Shown here: one piece after another, positions 1 to 11,188 of the stretch | Layout: each line of letters opens with the position of its first letter | Position numbering within the stretch: the first letter of the stretch is position 1 | From: Tieghemiomyces parasiticus | Taxonomy: Eukaryota; Kickxellomycota; Dimargaritomycetes; Dimargaritales; Dimargaritaceae | Direction: 5' to 3' | DNA length: 51,276 bases | NCBI GenBank assembly: GCA_027575765.1 | Contig: JANBPT010000245.1 | Coordinates: 1 to 51,276, forward strand | The notes under the pieces: generated by a model | What the model saw: the letters and a program-made list of their open reading frames with translations, nothing else | The model's database searches: none | What the model was told of the DNA's origin: nothing | Translations under genes and position numbers: made by a program

Positions 1-270
1 TGCCTAAGTTACAACACTGAAGTCGCCTGGAAACTTGTACATTCTCTGGTTAAGCCTAGTAACTGAAAGAGGGGGGGTAATTCTACTCATTGCGTGGAGA
101 GGTCCGCCTTGATCGTTCAGACTCAACAACATAATAGGTTATGGAGGCACATTTAAATAAATATATAGTGACACGGTAGTCGAAACACAGAGGCTGAGCT
201 AACTGCCCAATTTCCCATCGATCTAATTCTGATAACTAGCAGAATAGGACAGCGCCCACAATGTCTGTTG

Positions 271-687
271 TTAATGACCAGCGTGACTGGTAGTATCGGA
301 TGTCATTACTCCTCCGTCCTTATCGACAACCATGACAACCTTCTGAGGCACTTCAGTGAAGCCAGTAATATGCTGGCAGCCAATTAACCCACATTGCAAT
401 GCTTCATCCATAAATAGGCTCAAGGACCCCAGCCCAGTATACTTGAGGTGTCTGTAAAGGAGGCTATGAAGCTCAACTGTGTAAAGGCGTAGCAGAGGGG
501 TTATGTAGGTGAAAGGAGAAAGGTCTACCCGGAGATGGCAAGCTCTACGCCCTCTCAGGGAATATAAAGTGTCATTGATGGACTGGAAACCGAGCTCATC
601 GAGGCAGATTCGGTGGTTGATAAAGTAAGCATTGGGCTGCGAGGGTTGGTAGTTTCGGAAGTGGTTATGGGAGGTTAAAGATTTCAT
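271..687 (-). CDS. Hypothetical small protein (138 aa), doubtful
   Basis: An ATG-started open frame of 138 codons on the minus strand. I recognise no family. The translation has mixed composition, including hydrophobic helices around residues 55-95, and is not low-complexity, which is why I list it. It lacks a recognised motif, a clear intron structure and a conserved neighbour, and it could be a chance frame or one exon of a larger gene. Only a homology search or transcript data could decide. Confidence 0.22.
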   Translation of the reverse strand: MKSLTSHNHFRNYQPSQPNAYFINHRICLDELGFQSINDTLYSLRGRRACHLRVDLSPFTYITPLLRLYTVELHSLLYRHLKYTGLGSLSLFMDEALQCGLIGCQHITGFTEVPQKVVMVVDKDGGVMTSDTTSHAGH

Positions 688-1735
688 GAGTTTATACGTC
701 AGTAGTGTGAGTTCGAGAGGAGTTTCCTGGGACTCCCACAGTATGGGTAGCCGGTTGTAGGCTGACAGGCTGCTGTTGGAGCTGCTTTGGGCGGTATAGG
801 CTTGCGTTAGCCCTAGTGTAGTTTATAGGTACTACGATCGGTATTGAACTCACAGAGTTGTCCTACCAGTGTCTGGTTGCTCGTGGGTAGCATTAGGGCT
901 GCTTCCATCCTGTATTGGTTGCAAGTGGAGGCCTCCTGACCATTTAATATGGCCGAGATTGCGGGTAAGGGCTACATAGTGACTTGGAGGAGTGGTGTGG
1001 CACGAGCGAACGTATAGGAAGTACCATGGGAGGCTCGGTTATCCTGAGCCCGCCAGCAGCAGACATGTCGTTTAGCCGCTTTCCTCTAGTTAAGAGGTAG
1101 ACGTCAGCAGAAGGATTGAGATCTTCAGTAGACAATCGGGCTAAAGTCAGCGGTCGTAGGAGCCAGCTCTTGCCATCTACCAATTTGAATCGTGGAGGGA
1201 GGAATTGAAGGAGTTCCTACTACATCAAAATTACTTGTTGTGTTGATCATGTGACATCAGAACTAGAGCTCAGCCTCCCTTCCTCGCTTTTCCACCCTGG
1301 GCTGCTAGCTGACCGCACGTCCTGGCCACAGTAGCACGCTACCTGTTGCCTTTCTGGCTGTTAATGGCCACTGTTTATGAGCATAGGGATGATCGATGGG
1401 CTAGGTCGTCATTATATTTTTTTTCTCCCCCAGGGTCGGGGGATCCGGTTGCCTTCGCTCGCAAGCTTTGCCCGTTGGGGTTAGCCGTCGAAAATTCGGT
1501 ACCGCGTTGGTATCGCAAGGTGCAAACGGTGGCAATGGTAGAAGCCACTGTTCAGGTTGGCCTTTTATCTGACCAGGTCTGTGGGGCAGACATCCGTTAA
1601 CCCAGCTTTATTGCATCAGTTAGCTTCGGAGGTTGTACCTCATTCCTCGTCTGCTCTCTCATCGCATCCCTTCGCTTCTCCTATCCCATACCCGTTGTTG
1701 ACCATTTTCCAGCCCCACATCGTCGCGCAATCTTC
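688..1735. other. Intergenic, upstream flank of STE24
   Basis: About 1 kb without a convincing gene. Short open frames here (for example 944-1183 minus and 1346-1600 plus) resemble no family I know. The last 150 bp before the STE24 start are pyrimidine-rich, as is common in fungal promoters and leaders. Confidence 0.5.
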
Positions 1736-3460
1736 ATGACCGCGTCAGAAATTTGGTTTGGAGCCCAGTTGGTGGCCGCTTGCGTAGGCCTCCCTCTCCT
1801 CTTGGTCGCCGTGTTCGTCAATGTTCACATCTTCCCGCTCCTAGACCAGTTTGGCGTCCCCTGTCCCGCCAGCCTGGCTGGCTCGTGGCAGCAGGTGTAC
1901 GAATCGTATGTGGCGGCCCCGCTGACCACTTACCTCCTCCCGCACCTTCCCAAGCCGCTGGCCAACTTCACTGAAACCCTGGTAACTTCGGGGGAGTCTC
2001 TGGAACACCTGGCCGACCGTGCGGCTGAGGGGGCTACCGCGCTTTACCAAGGCTTGGTCGGGTCCTATGGTTGCCTACTGTCGTGGGGAACCGTTGCCAC
2101 TACGGCAGCCGCCATCCTGGTGCGGCTGGGTGTTAACCCGGCGACCGCCGAGGCCTGGACAGGTGTCGGTGGACCGTTTCCTTACAAGACCTTCGTGATC
2201 GCCGTGTCCACCGCCGTGTACGTATTTGAGACGTACCTGAGCTACCGCCAGCACCGCAAGCTTAAGCAGAAGTCTCGCCCGGCCACCATCACCACCATCG
2301 TGAGCCAGGACGACTTCCAACGTGCCAACGCCTACGGCCTCGACAAGTCCCGCTTCAGCTTCATCCAGTCTTTCGTGGGCCAAGCCCAGACCCTGCTATT
2401 TCTTCACTTCGACGCCATACCCTGGCTCTGGGCCCACATTGGTGAGGCCATGTGGCACCTGGCCGGCATGGACTCGACCTATGAGATTACGCAGTCCGTC
2501 GCGTTCTTCATGGCCACCACCTTTGTTACCACACTCCTGTCCGTCCCATTCAATATCTACTACACCTTCGTGATTGAAGAGCGCCACGGGTTCAACAAGC
2601 AGACCCTGGGCCTGTTCTTCGCCGATATGATCAAGGGCTTCGCGGTGGGCGGGGCCATCGGGATCCCGGCCATTTCCGGGTTCTTGCGCATCATCCAGTG
2701 GGCCGGCCCGTCGTTCTACCTGTACGTCTGGGCGTTCGTAGTGGTCCTGCAGATAACCCTCATCACCATCTACCCGACCCTTGTTCAGCCGCTCTTCAAT
2801 AAGTTTACTCCGCTCGAGGCCGGCGACCTTCGCACCCGCATCGAGGCCTTGGCCGCCCGTGTGCACTTCCCGCTCACCCAACTCTACGTGATCGATGGCA
2901 GCCGGCGTTCCGCCCACAGCAACGCTTATTTTTACGGCTTCTTCAAGCAGAAGCGTATCGTCCTGTACGACACACTCCTTGAGCACACCGGCACGGACGA
3001 AATTTGCGCCGTGCTGGGCCACGAGCTTGGCCACTGGCAGATGAACCACGTAGCCAAGTTCTTTCTGATTACCCAGGCCCATACGTTCACCCTGTTTTAC
3101 CTGTTTAGCCGCGTCATCAACAGCCCGACTATGTACGAGAGCTTCGGATTCCACCAGGCGGCGCCACTCCTGATTGGGTTCATGATCTTCCAGTACCTCT
3201 ACATACCCGTCGAGAGCCTCATGAGCTTCGCCATGAACGTCCTGTCCCGTCACAATGAGTTCGAGGCCGACTCCTACGCCATTCGTCTTGGCTACGCTGC
3301 CCCGCTCAGCACCGCCCTCGTCAAGCTGCAGCTTAAGAATCTCGGTAACATGAACCCGGACCCGTGGTATTCGGCCTACCACTATTCTCATCCGCCGCTC
3401 GTCGAACGCCTCAACGCCATCGAGCGGGTCGCCGCCGAGGAAGTGAAGAAGACTGGGTAG
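1736..3460 (+). CDS. STE24: CAAX prenyl protease 1 (Ste24-type zinc metalloprotease)
   Basis: A 574-residue, intronless multi-spanning membrane protease of the M48 family. In known homologues it sits in the ER/nuclear membrane and removes the AAX residues of farnesylated proteins such as fungal a-factor. The zinc motif HELGH is at residues 429-433 and the third ligand lies in NEFEAD (E508). The C-terminal half matches yeast Ste24 closely, including the HSNAYF and SSYHYSHP-like blocks. The canonical Ste24 start corresponds to about residue 146 here, so there is an unusual N-terminal extension of about 145 residues with one more membrane segment near residues 10-32. The protein ends KKTG, a C-terminal dilysine (KKXX) signal of the ER-retrieval type. 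The ATG at 1736 is the first in frame. No alternative family fits. Confidence 0.96.
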   Translation: MTASEIWFGAQLVAACVGLPLLLVAVFVNVHIFPLLDQFGVPCPASLAGSWQQVYESYVAAPLTTYLLPHLPKPLANFTETLVTSGESLEHLADRAAEGATALYQGLVGSYGCLLSWGTVATTAAAILVRLGVNPATAEAWTGVGGPFPYKTFVIAVSTAVYVFETYLSYRQHRKLKQKSRPATITTIVSQDDFQRANAYGLDKSRFSFIQSFVGQAQTLLFLHFDAIPWLWAHIGEAMWHLAGMDSTYEITQSVAFFMATTFVTTLLSVPFNIYYTFVIEERHGFNKQTLGLFFADMIKGFAVGGAIGIPAISGFLRIIQWAGPSFYLYVWAFVVVLQITLITIYPTLVQPLFNKFTPLEAGDLRTRIEALAARVHFPLTQLYVIDGSRRSAHSNAYFYGFFKQKRIVLYDTLLEHTGTDEICAVLGHELGHWQMNHVAKFFLITQAHTFTLFYLFSRVINSPTMYESFGFHQAAPLLIGFMIFQYLYIPVESLMSFAMNVLSRHNEFEADSYAIRLGYAAPLSTALVKLQLKNLGNMNPDPWYSAYHYSHPPLVERLNAIERVAAEEVKKTG

Positions 3461-6400
3461 ATGTTCTTTTGTGCATGTTGTGATGAGGATTTCGGCCGTC
3501 CTTCGTGGTCCCCATATCTATCATTCGCTTTTCTTTCTCTGCCTCACTTGTGCTTCTCATTTTTCAATTTTGTTTTATTTGCTTATCCGATTCCCCGTTT
3601 TCACCCTATTTTCACTGCGTGATATTCACTTGCACTACGTTCTGTATAAACGTCGCCACCAAGGCCTGTCAATCTTGCAAATAATGATAATTGTAATCGA
3701 TGCACGCCCGAACTTGGCCGAGGCTGAGTGTAGGACTGGGCCCGACCTGGTGGTGCTTACCTCGCCGCACAGGCTGAAATGGTTACGTGGATTTCGCACG
3801 GGCTAAACGACCAAACAAATCTGGCGTCACCATTACTTTTTATCAACTGCCAATCATGGGTTCTGCATTGTAAAGGGCAAGGCACGTAGCGGAAGCAGTC
3901 GGACAGGCATAGAAGCAGAGAAGGGATGAGTCAGCTGGGTTACACTAAGGAGGGTCGCCACCAACGCCTCTCAGCCAAGATCGAAGGGTCGTTCCTTTCT
4001 ATTGTCGACACGGGACCCGTGACCAATGGCAAACCACACCAACGACGTGTAGATGTGGAGGAAGCGTCGGTACGCAACGGAAGTGGACTTGTTGATGTCC
4101 AGGTAACTTGTCTTTTGGGTCCAAGTTTTGAAATATAGGACGTATGAAAAAAAGGAAGCGAAGGACGAGTTGGTCACAAATGGGTTGTAAGCACTGGCGT
4201 AGTACCAACGGGGTCAGCTTGCGTTTGAGGCGGACATCGTTCTACAACGCGTCAAAATGTGAACTAATACGCCAGATGCACGAATGGCCTACCTCCGATC
4301 GTTTCGGTAAGCAAGTGATGATTTTAGGGAGGGTGGCGAACTCTCTGGTACAGGAACGGCATTCTACTACGCAACTATTGACGCTGACTGGTGATTCGTG
4401 TCGCAGACCATCTTCAATGATGCCATTGTATTATCAGTGCTATAGGAAATGGCACCAAGGAGAGTACACAGGCGCTGTCATACTTTATTTTACAGAGTCT
4501 GTCCCTGCCATACCTAGCTGTTGATATTAATGAGCGCTATCGCTAACGCTGCCCCTTTAGCTAGCGATACCCGTGTCAGCGCTTCTAGCTCAGTAGCACT
4601 GGCCACAAGATGGCGCAGGAGAGGAGGAGATGTTGCCTGGCATCGCGTGTTGGGGATATGGGGTCTCTATAGCCGAGCATCAAAACTCTGGTTCATCTAA
4701 AAGGAGAGGCTAATATGTATGGTCGGTAGTGCAAGAAGAGAAGGCATGAGGGGGTCGGTCATCCTTGCCCTTGCGGCACTTGCCACCATAAACCAGCTGA
4801 TGCGTGCTTCCCTTTTGTCGTTCGGCTGGTGTCCTAGTCGGCATCACCACAAAACGTAGGGCTACGAAAAGAGCCTAATGGGCTGTCAGGCTGAAACACA
4901 TAGCATCTGTAGGTCTCATGACTAGCGACGGTAACGCCGAATTCTGAATTGACATAAAGGCTAGGGAATAGGGTTGAGTTGATAGTTTCGGAATTGGTGC
5001 ATTGAAGCAAAGCGCAGTGGAGAGGGGAGTTGGGAGTAGGAAAGTGACCCTACTCGGCGAACAGCTGCGGCTCGCTAGGGTACTTGCTTGGAAGCGGAGG
5101 TCCCTTGGGGTAGAATTGGAACTGCACTTCCATCAGATGGCCATCTAGAGTCTCCACTTTTACTGTCAGCTGCCAATCTGGCAGAATTGCGCACAAAAGT
5201 CGAGGTCGAGCTCAATTCGTGATGATGGCAATCGCCTTGTCAAGTCGTACAGTGCCAGTTATATCTTCTTTTCCGAGCCTCCCTCCAATACTGATACATA
5301 TGCCATGAAATTGGCAGCCCTGTCAGAGTAAAGAACGAGGGCTAAATATGGCTCTCTCAGACTCTAGAATGGCAGATCGAAGAGTAGACGGGGGAGATGT
5401 TGGCTTCGGAGGATACTACGCGGACTGCCCGAGATCCGCCTGGGGTGTCAGTGTACCACCCGGCCAGTGACGTGAAGGCCGTTCCCGCGGTAGAGTGACA
5501 CAGGCCGAAAATGTAGCTCAGATGGCCGAACGAAGGGTTGGCTCCACTACCAACTACAAAGGTTTAGGAAACGTAGTAAACTCTCGACAGACTAATTGGC
5601 AGGACGCCTAAGCCTAGCCCAAGGGTAGGTACTGGGGTTAGCGTAAAATTATCGGTGACGCGGCGTGATCTAGACACAATGGGAAGGTGTAGCGCCTGTT
5701 CCCCTTCTCTCCTTATGGACGCCACTGAAGGGGCCGTATGAGATTCGATTTAAAGCGATAGTCTGTGCATGCAGAGGGTTATGCAGGAAGTGCTCTATAG
5801 ACGTTAATGACTAAAAATGGGAGATAGTAATGTCCCTTCAGAATTACGGCATGGATACTTATTCTTTGCAGCCACATCTCTGTCAGGGTCATCTAAATGA
5901 GGTTGGTCGCGCATGCTGTCAGGTCGGTTATTAGTAGTGAGGGACGGACCACACCATTCGATTACACCCCGGAGAAGGATCAAAAGGTACTTGGAGTACG
6001 GGGTATGTGCGTGTTAATGAAGGAATGTCGGCGTTCGGTTACTCATCACACCCTCTGACGGCTATACTGGCCAAAGGAATGCCGTGTCTATCTGTTCTCA
6101 TACTTGCATGGCTGCTGACATCTGCTATTCATGTCAGAAATTAATGTTTCAACTACGCAGAATGTAAAATGGAAAATGAGTTGGGCCTCTTCTATTTAGC
6201 GTACCATCTCGCAGTTACTAGGCCCGGCAGTACCCTAGCCTAATCTCGAAGCCGTCGTTGCTGATTAATCCCGGTCATGAGGTTGCAGACAATAGCGTGT
6301 AAGGTAGTCCCAGTGCTGACGAGACGCCCTTTGCCTCTTCGTTTCCCCTGCCCTGACAATTTTGTTTCATTGGCACCCCTTAGCTGACAGGCGCCGACAG

Positions 6401-7394
6401 AGCCTCAATTGTGGCACCCAGGCTGATACGCAGAGCACGCGAAATTGCAGGCGGAAGGATCAGCTGGCCTTCGAAACCGGTCATTGACGATACAAAATGT
6501 ACCCATGAATGTCAAAGTGGGGGTGGTTATATAGGGTATACTACTATCATATGTAAGCCAGGTCCATCCTAGTGCCTTTCTTTTGGACCGTCCGTGCTAT
6601 AGACGTGCGCATAGCTTAAAACTGTGGTACGGAGGAATGGGAAGGGGGGAGTCCGGGTCTATCTAAATCTGAAGGCGATTCGGGGACTGCCCAGCCCGAC
6701 CAGTTGCAGATACAACACCGAGTGCGGATAAGGCTTGCTCGGCGGGGCCGGCTCATAGGGCTTGTGGAAGGACATGAGGATGTTAAAGAGGAGGAAATAA
6801 ATTGAACATTAAGAGTAAATTGGTGTGGAATAATACAATACTGGACACCAGCAGATGTCCGTCGAGCTCCACTGGGCCCTGGGGTTAATGTGGCGGCGAG
6901 TAGGGTACACAATGGCGGTCAATAAGAGGAATCAACAGCACGCTCGTTAACTAGGCTGTGGAAATGGCGGTAATTCGCGTAAGGTCCATTGGAAACAACA
7001 TATATAAAATAATGGAAAGAGGATGAGAATATGCGGAGCAGCCTAATCGGGAGCGAGGACGGAAGGGCTGGTTGGGGCTCTCTGTTCATCAAGCTTATAG
7101 GTTTTTGCCCTCCCCCCTTCACCGTGGCCCTTCGCAGTTATAAATACGAACGATCTCCCAATTTCTCTTGGACTCATTAGCACAATAGTCCTGTTCTAGC
7201 CACGACTCTCACCTTACTCCGAACTTTATACCTATCCGTGTGACAATCGATGGTTATCTAGTGCTATTGCTTTGACCTTCCGAACCTACCGTTCATTTGC
7301 ACCCTCCACAGTGCTTCTGGTTAAGGCATTCGCCACCTAGTACCACTAACGAGATACGCAGACCCTCTCCTCTTCACCGGCCGTGATTACAAAC
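3461..7394. other. Intergenic, no convincing gene
   Basis: Nearly 4 kb between STE24 and the permease gene. Open frames at 3471-3806, 3926-4138, 4144-4524 and 6616-7122 have no recognisable domains. I see no tRNA, LTR or long tandem repeat. The first few hundred bases are T-rich and probably hold the STE24 3' end; the final stretch before 7395 is the permease promoter and leader. Confidence 0.5.
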
Positions 7395-9078
7395 ATGGGT
7401 GAGGAGAAACCTACCTTCGCGCACGTCGCCAGTTTAGGTATTGGAAAAGAGGCCTCGCTCTCCGACAAGGCTTCCCTGGATGCTGATGTCGACCCCACCG
7501 TGAACGCCGAGGAAACCAAGCGACTCATTCGTAAGATAGACTGGCGGATCCTCCCGCTTCTCAACGTCGTTTATCTATTCTGTTACCTGGACCGATCCAA
7601 TATCGGTAAGTCGCACTGGGGAAGGTTACATCACTTTTCAAGCTCTAAACAAGTGTTCTGATCGTCTTACCCCTTTGCCATCAGTCCGGCTGCGACATCC
7701 AAAAAAAAAAGAATAGGATTTAAAACTAACACTTCGTTTCTTTGAACTCTAACTTTTCCGACTCACGCCTCGCTTTCCATCAACAGGCAATGCCAAGTTG
7801 CTCAGTCTAGAGGAGGACCTGGGAATTGACCAAGTCGGTTACTCTTGGGGCCTGTCCATCTTCTTCATTGGCTACGTGCTGTTTGAAGTACCCTCCAACA
7901 TGATGCTCAAGCGCTCTCTGCCTTCACGGTGGCTGGCACTGATTATCGTAATCTGGGGGTCCCTCTGCGCGTGCATGGCGGCCAATACGGGCACGACTAG
8001 TCTGCTTATCATCCGGTTCCTCCTTGGAGCCGCCGAGGCCGGCTTCTTCCCGGGGGTCGTTTACTACCTCACCCTCTGGTACAACCGATCTGAGATGTGT
8101 ACCCGCTTAGCTAGTTTCTACTTTGCCTCTTCGTTAGCCGGGGTCACCGGCGGCCTCCTGGCCTACGCCATGCATGGTCTTAACGGCCTGGGCGGGTTGA
8201 CCGCCTGGCGCTGGCTGTTCCTTTTGGAGGGGATTCCGACCGTTCTGCTCGGCGGAGTGGTATACTACTGCTTGGCCGACAGTCCCCAGGTCGTAAAGTG
8301 GTTGTCCAGCAAGGAGAAAAACCAAATCGCTTGGCGACTGATGGCCACCAAGACCCTCGAACCGGAATCCCACGGCGTGGACTGGCAGCAGGTCCGTGAG
8401 GCCTACCTGGACTTCAAGACCTACCTCTACGCTCTCATCCAGATTGGGATGGTGATCCCAACCTACTCCATCGCTTTCCTTCTCCCCTCCGTCATCAATA
8501 GCCTCGGGTTTGACCTAGTCACTTCGCAACTCTTGACTGCCCCGCTCTACTTTTGTTCAGCCATATTCTGTATCATCCTGGCCCTGCACTCAGATCGTCG
8601 GCGCGAGCGCGGCCTCCACGTGGCCTTCTCGGCGCTCCTCGGCATTATCGGTTTCCTCCTCATTACCTTTATCCGAAACCAGTTGGCTCAGTACCTCGTC
8701 CTCCTGCTCGTCCTGGCCGGGGTCAACGGCTGTCACGCCGTCAATGTGAGCTGGGCCACCAATAACGCCATTGGTAAGACCAAAGCCGCAGTGGTCAGCG
8801 CCACCACCATCGCCCTAGGAAACATTGGCGGTATCATTGCGGGCCAAATGTACCGCAACGTTGAGAAGCCCCATTTTGTCCCGAGTCACATGGGAAACTT
8901 TACATGCTTGCTGGTGTGCGCTGGCGCCGCCATCACCCTTAAGTTTATCCTGCGACGTGAGAATCGCCGGATTGAGTCGTTCATTAAGGAGGCTGAACTA
9001 GACCCCGCCTTGTGGAACGACCCCCGCCGTATGCCGCCCACTCTGCGCGTCAATCGTGATTTCCGCTTTATGGACTGA
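7395..9078 (+). CDS. MFS permease, anion:cation symporter family (Dal5/Tna1-like)
   Basis: Two exons, 7395-7605 and 7787-9078, encode 500 residues. The 181-bp intron starts GTAAGT, ends CAACAG and contains CTAAC branch-point-like sequences; splicing regenerates the family motif LDRSNIGNAK, which confirms the junction. Family hallmarks are an EVPSNMMLKR block after transmembrane segment 2, RFLLGAAEAGFFPG in segment 4, and about twelve hydrophobic segments. Relatives carry carboxylate-type solutes such as allantoate, nicotinate, pantothenate or biotin precursors with protons across the plasma membrane; the substrate here cannot be read from sequence. A GTG at 7383 is in frame, but the ATG at 7395 is the normal start. 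No linked pathway gene hints at the substrate. Confidence 0.94.
7606..7786 (+). other. Intron of the MFS permease gene
   Basis: Begins GTAAGT and ends CAG with a pyrimidine-rich tract before the acceptor. It interrupts the glycine codon of the RSNIGNAK motif in phase 1. Confidence 0.9.
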
Positions 9079-10087
9079 GGCTTGGATTTTAAGCCAGAGT
9101 GAAAGACGCAACATCTCAGAAAGTAATTAGTTAGGACTATTATATTTTTATAGCTCTCACTTGATTCCCATTTATCTTTGAATCCAACTGCCATGTTCAT
9201 TTATCATCCAGTTCTATATATCCACTAACGTTATTACAACATTCAAATACTTTACAGACGAGATTGGGAGGATCAGTATCGGCCTAGGATTATCCCAACG
9301 GGGAGAAAGCACTTGGCACGCCCAAAACCTACTTATCCAGTCAGCTTTGGCATCCTCACCCCTTTTTCTCCACCTATCTTCCATTATTCCATATACCTAC
9401 TATCTTTTTACAGCGACGATAACCCTCCTAATCTGTTGGGTGTCGCCCCTTTTCAACAGGCGTCTCGGACTGTATCCTTTTCAGATTCGGCTTCCTTCAG
9501 AACTCCCTATCACTGATCGGGCAGCTTGACAGCGGCCTTCCTATTTCGCCTGGGCGCTAGCTCCGTCTTTCCCCGTCATCCTGTGGGTCTCCTTCTAACC
9601 CAAACGGTAGCCGCCACAAAAGAGGCTGGGCGTCCTTCCAGCATAAAGGTCCCTCGACGGTCGCTACTCAATAAACGGTCGCTAGCATCCCAATCATAAA
9701 CCCCCCCCCGCTTAACACATTCCGCTTTAGTAATACTTTTCAGTTTTTTAGTTTACTTTGTTGGCTATTAGCCGGTAGTTTTTACCTACGGCAGCACGGC
9801 ATGGGTGGGATAGGAGGGGGAAGAATACACCGGGGCCCGCCCGGACGGCTTCTTTCCACCAGTACCCAGTAAAAGTAGCAATTAATAAAGGTAGGCGACA
9901 GTAAAGAGAAACCTGGAAGGATAGGAGGAAAGGTAAATTCCAGGGACGTGCACTGTTTATGTGCTGCAAAAAATAGATTGAGGTCGGTACTTTCATCGCG
10001 TGCAACATGCTAACAGGAAAAAAAGCTCAAGGGAGAGCAACGATCAGGAGGCGCAGAGAAAGAGTAACGAAAAGCTGGTGCAAGGCC
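9079..10087. other. Intergenic between convergent permease and LPMO-like genes
   Basis: About 1 kb with no recognisable gene; it should contain the 3' ends of both flanking genes. A C9 run lies near 9702. Open frames at 9313-9529 and 9748-10008 have no recognisable content. Confidence 0.5.
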
Positions 10088-11188
10088 TTACTTAGAGTTG
10101 GGCCTGTCGCAGTAGGGACCGGTGCTGCCCTTTTGAATGCATACTAGATCGGCGGCGCAAGTTGTAGTATACCTGCGTCCGTTACTAATGGTGATCATAC
10201 GGGGCGACTTACCCGACCGTTCACAATGGATAGCTTTGTCGGGCTTGCTAGTGGGGGTAGAACTAGTGTCACTGTCGCTATCGGTATCGTCGGAGGTCGA
10301 AGGCGCGGGGGCCTCGGTAGCAGGGTCAGTGGCCGTGGTTCCCGTGGAAGTAACCGTTGTGGATTTGGTTTTATCGCTCTTGCTCTTCTTCTTCTTCTTT
10401 TCCTTCTCAGATTCCTTGTCGGTGTCCGGTGTCGCGGTCGGTGCCGGCGTTGAACTATAGGACGATGTCTTGGTGGCGCCATCGTCTTCATCCTGAACAT
10501 CTGGACTAGAAGTGGGAGTGCTGCTGGGAAGCTTGCTGCCCGTGGAGCTACCCTTGGCCGTGACTGTAATAATCTTGGCTGCGTCGTAGATGGCGCTGCC
10601 ATCGTCCTGGTTAGCTGCTCCGAACTCTGGGATGATATTCTTGGGGTCGTTGTAGTTCGGGGTGACCATCATCGGACCTGTGATGGAGCCCCCGGTCTTT
10701 CCCTTGATGGCAATATCGGAGCAAGTTTGGTAGAACTCACGGTTGCCGATGGCGTTAACCCAACTCCATGAGAATACTACCATGTCACCCGAGGGCGCAT
10801 TGGGTGGAATGGGAACGCTAAATTTGAGGCCGCTCTTGAAACAGTTCCGCATAATGGTCATGATAACCACAAATGTCTTGCCGCCGTCGTACGACAGCGA
10901 GAACTGGCAGTTACCGCCGCCATGGATGGCACCGCCCTCGGCGAAGGCGACCGGAATATTAGAACCGGCATTAAACGTGGCGACAGCTTTAGCGTAGGGC
11001 TTGGTGTGATGACAGATGGGAAACGTAACCTTTCCAGCGGTGCCAATGGGTGCGCTAAGACTGTAGTCGGGGGTGTCGTAACCGCAGGAAGCCACCGAGG
11101 ACCCGCGCATGCACGGGCTTACAGGCTTCATATGAGCGAGTGTCCCGGTGGTCAACGTGCAGAGCGCGAGGAGGGCATACTTCAACAT
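10088..11188 (-). CDS. Secreted LPMO-like / SP96-type protein with C-terminal cysteine module
   Basis: A 366-residue protein starting at the ATG at 11188; a longer in-frame start exists but would bury the signal peptide. Residues 1-18 form a signal peptide whose predicted cleavage leaves histidine 19 as the new N-terminus, as in copper lytic polysaccharide monooxygenases. A second candidate copper histidine is H89 in AIHGGGNCQ. The core (about 19-220) has the FSLSYDGGKTF and SWVNAIGNREFY blocks of fungal secreted proteins often annotated as spore coat SP96-like or LPMO-like. A Ser/Thr/Pro-rich linker holds an odd Lys/Glu cluster (KEKKKKKSKSDK), followed by a Cys-containing module (about 320-366) resembling a CBM19-type chitin-binding domain. 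Role inferred: oxidative attack on, or binding to, chitin or another polysaccharide. Copper oxidase activity is unproven for this subfamily. Confidence 0.82.
   Translation of the reverse strand: MLKYALLALCTLTTGTLAHMKPVSPCMRGSSVASCGYDTPDYSLSAPIGTAGKVTFPICHHTKPYAKAVATFNAGSNIPVAFAEGGAIHGGGNCQFSLSYDGGKTFVVIMTIMRNCFKSGLKFSVPIPPNAPSGDMVVFSWSWVNAIGNREFYQTCSDIAIKGKTGGSITGPMMVTPNYNDPKNIIPEFGAANQDDGSAIYDAAKIITVTAKGSSTGSKLPSSTPTSSPDVQDEDDGATKTSSYSSTPAPTATPDTDKESEKEKKKKKSKSDKTKSTTVTSTGTTATDPATEAPAPSTSDDTDSDSDTSSTPTSKPDKAIHCERSGKSPRMITISNGRRYTTTCAADLVCIQKGSTGPYCDRPNSK

Noticed and set aside
1346..1739. Short plus-strand frames before STE24
   Set aside because: No domain; they overlap each other and the likely promoter and leader.
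2396..3391. 331-codon minus-strand open frame inside STE24
   Set aside because: It is antisense to a clear metalloprotease gene, and its translation shows no domain; it reflects GC-rich codon use of the real gene.
9313..9529. Small plus-strand frames between the permease and the LPMO-like gene
   Set aside because: Low-information Ser/Pro/Phe-rich translations in two overlapping frames, typical of pyrimidine-rich untranslated DNA.
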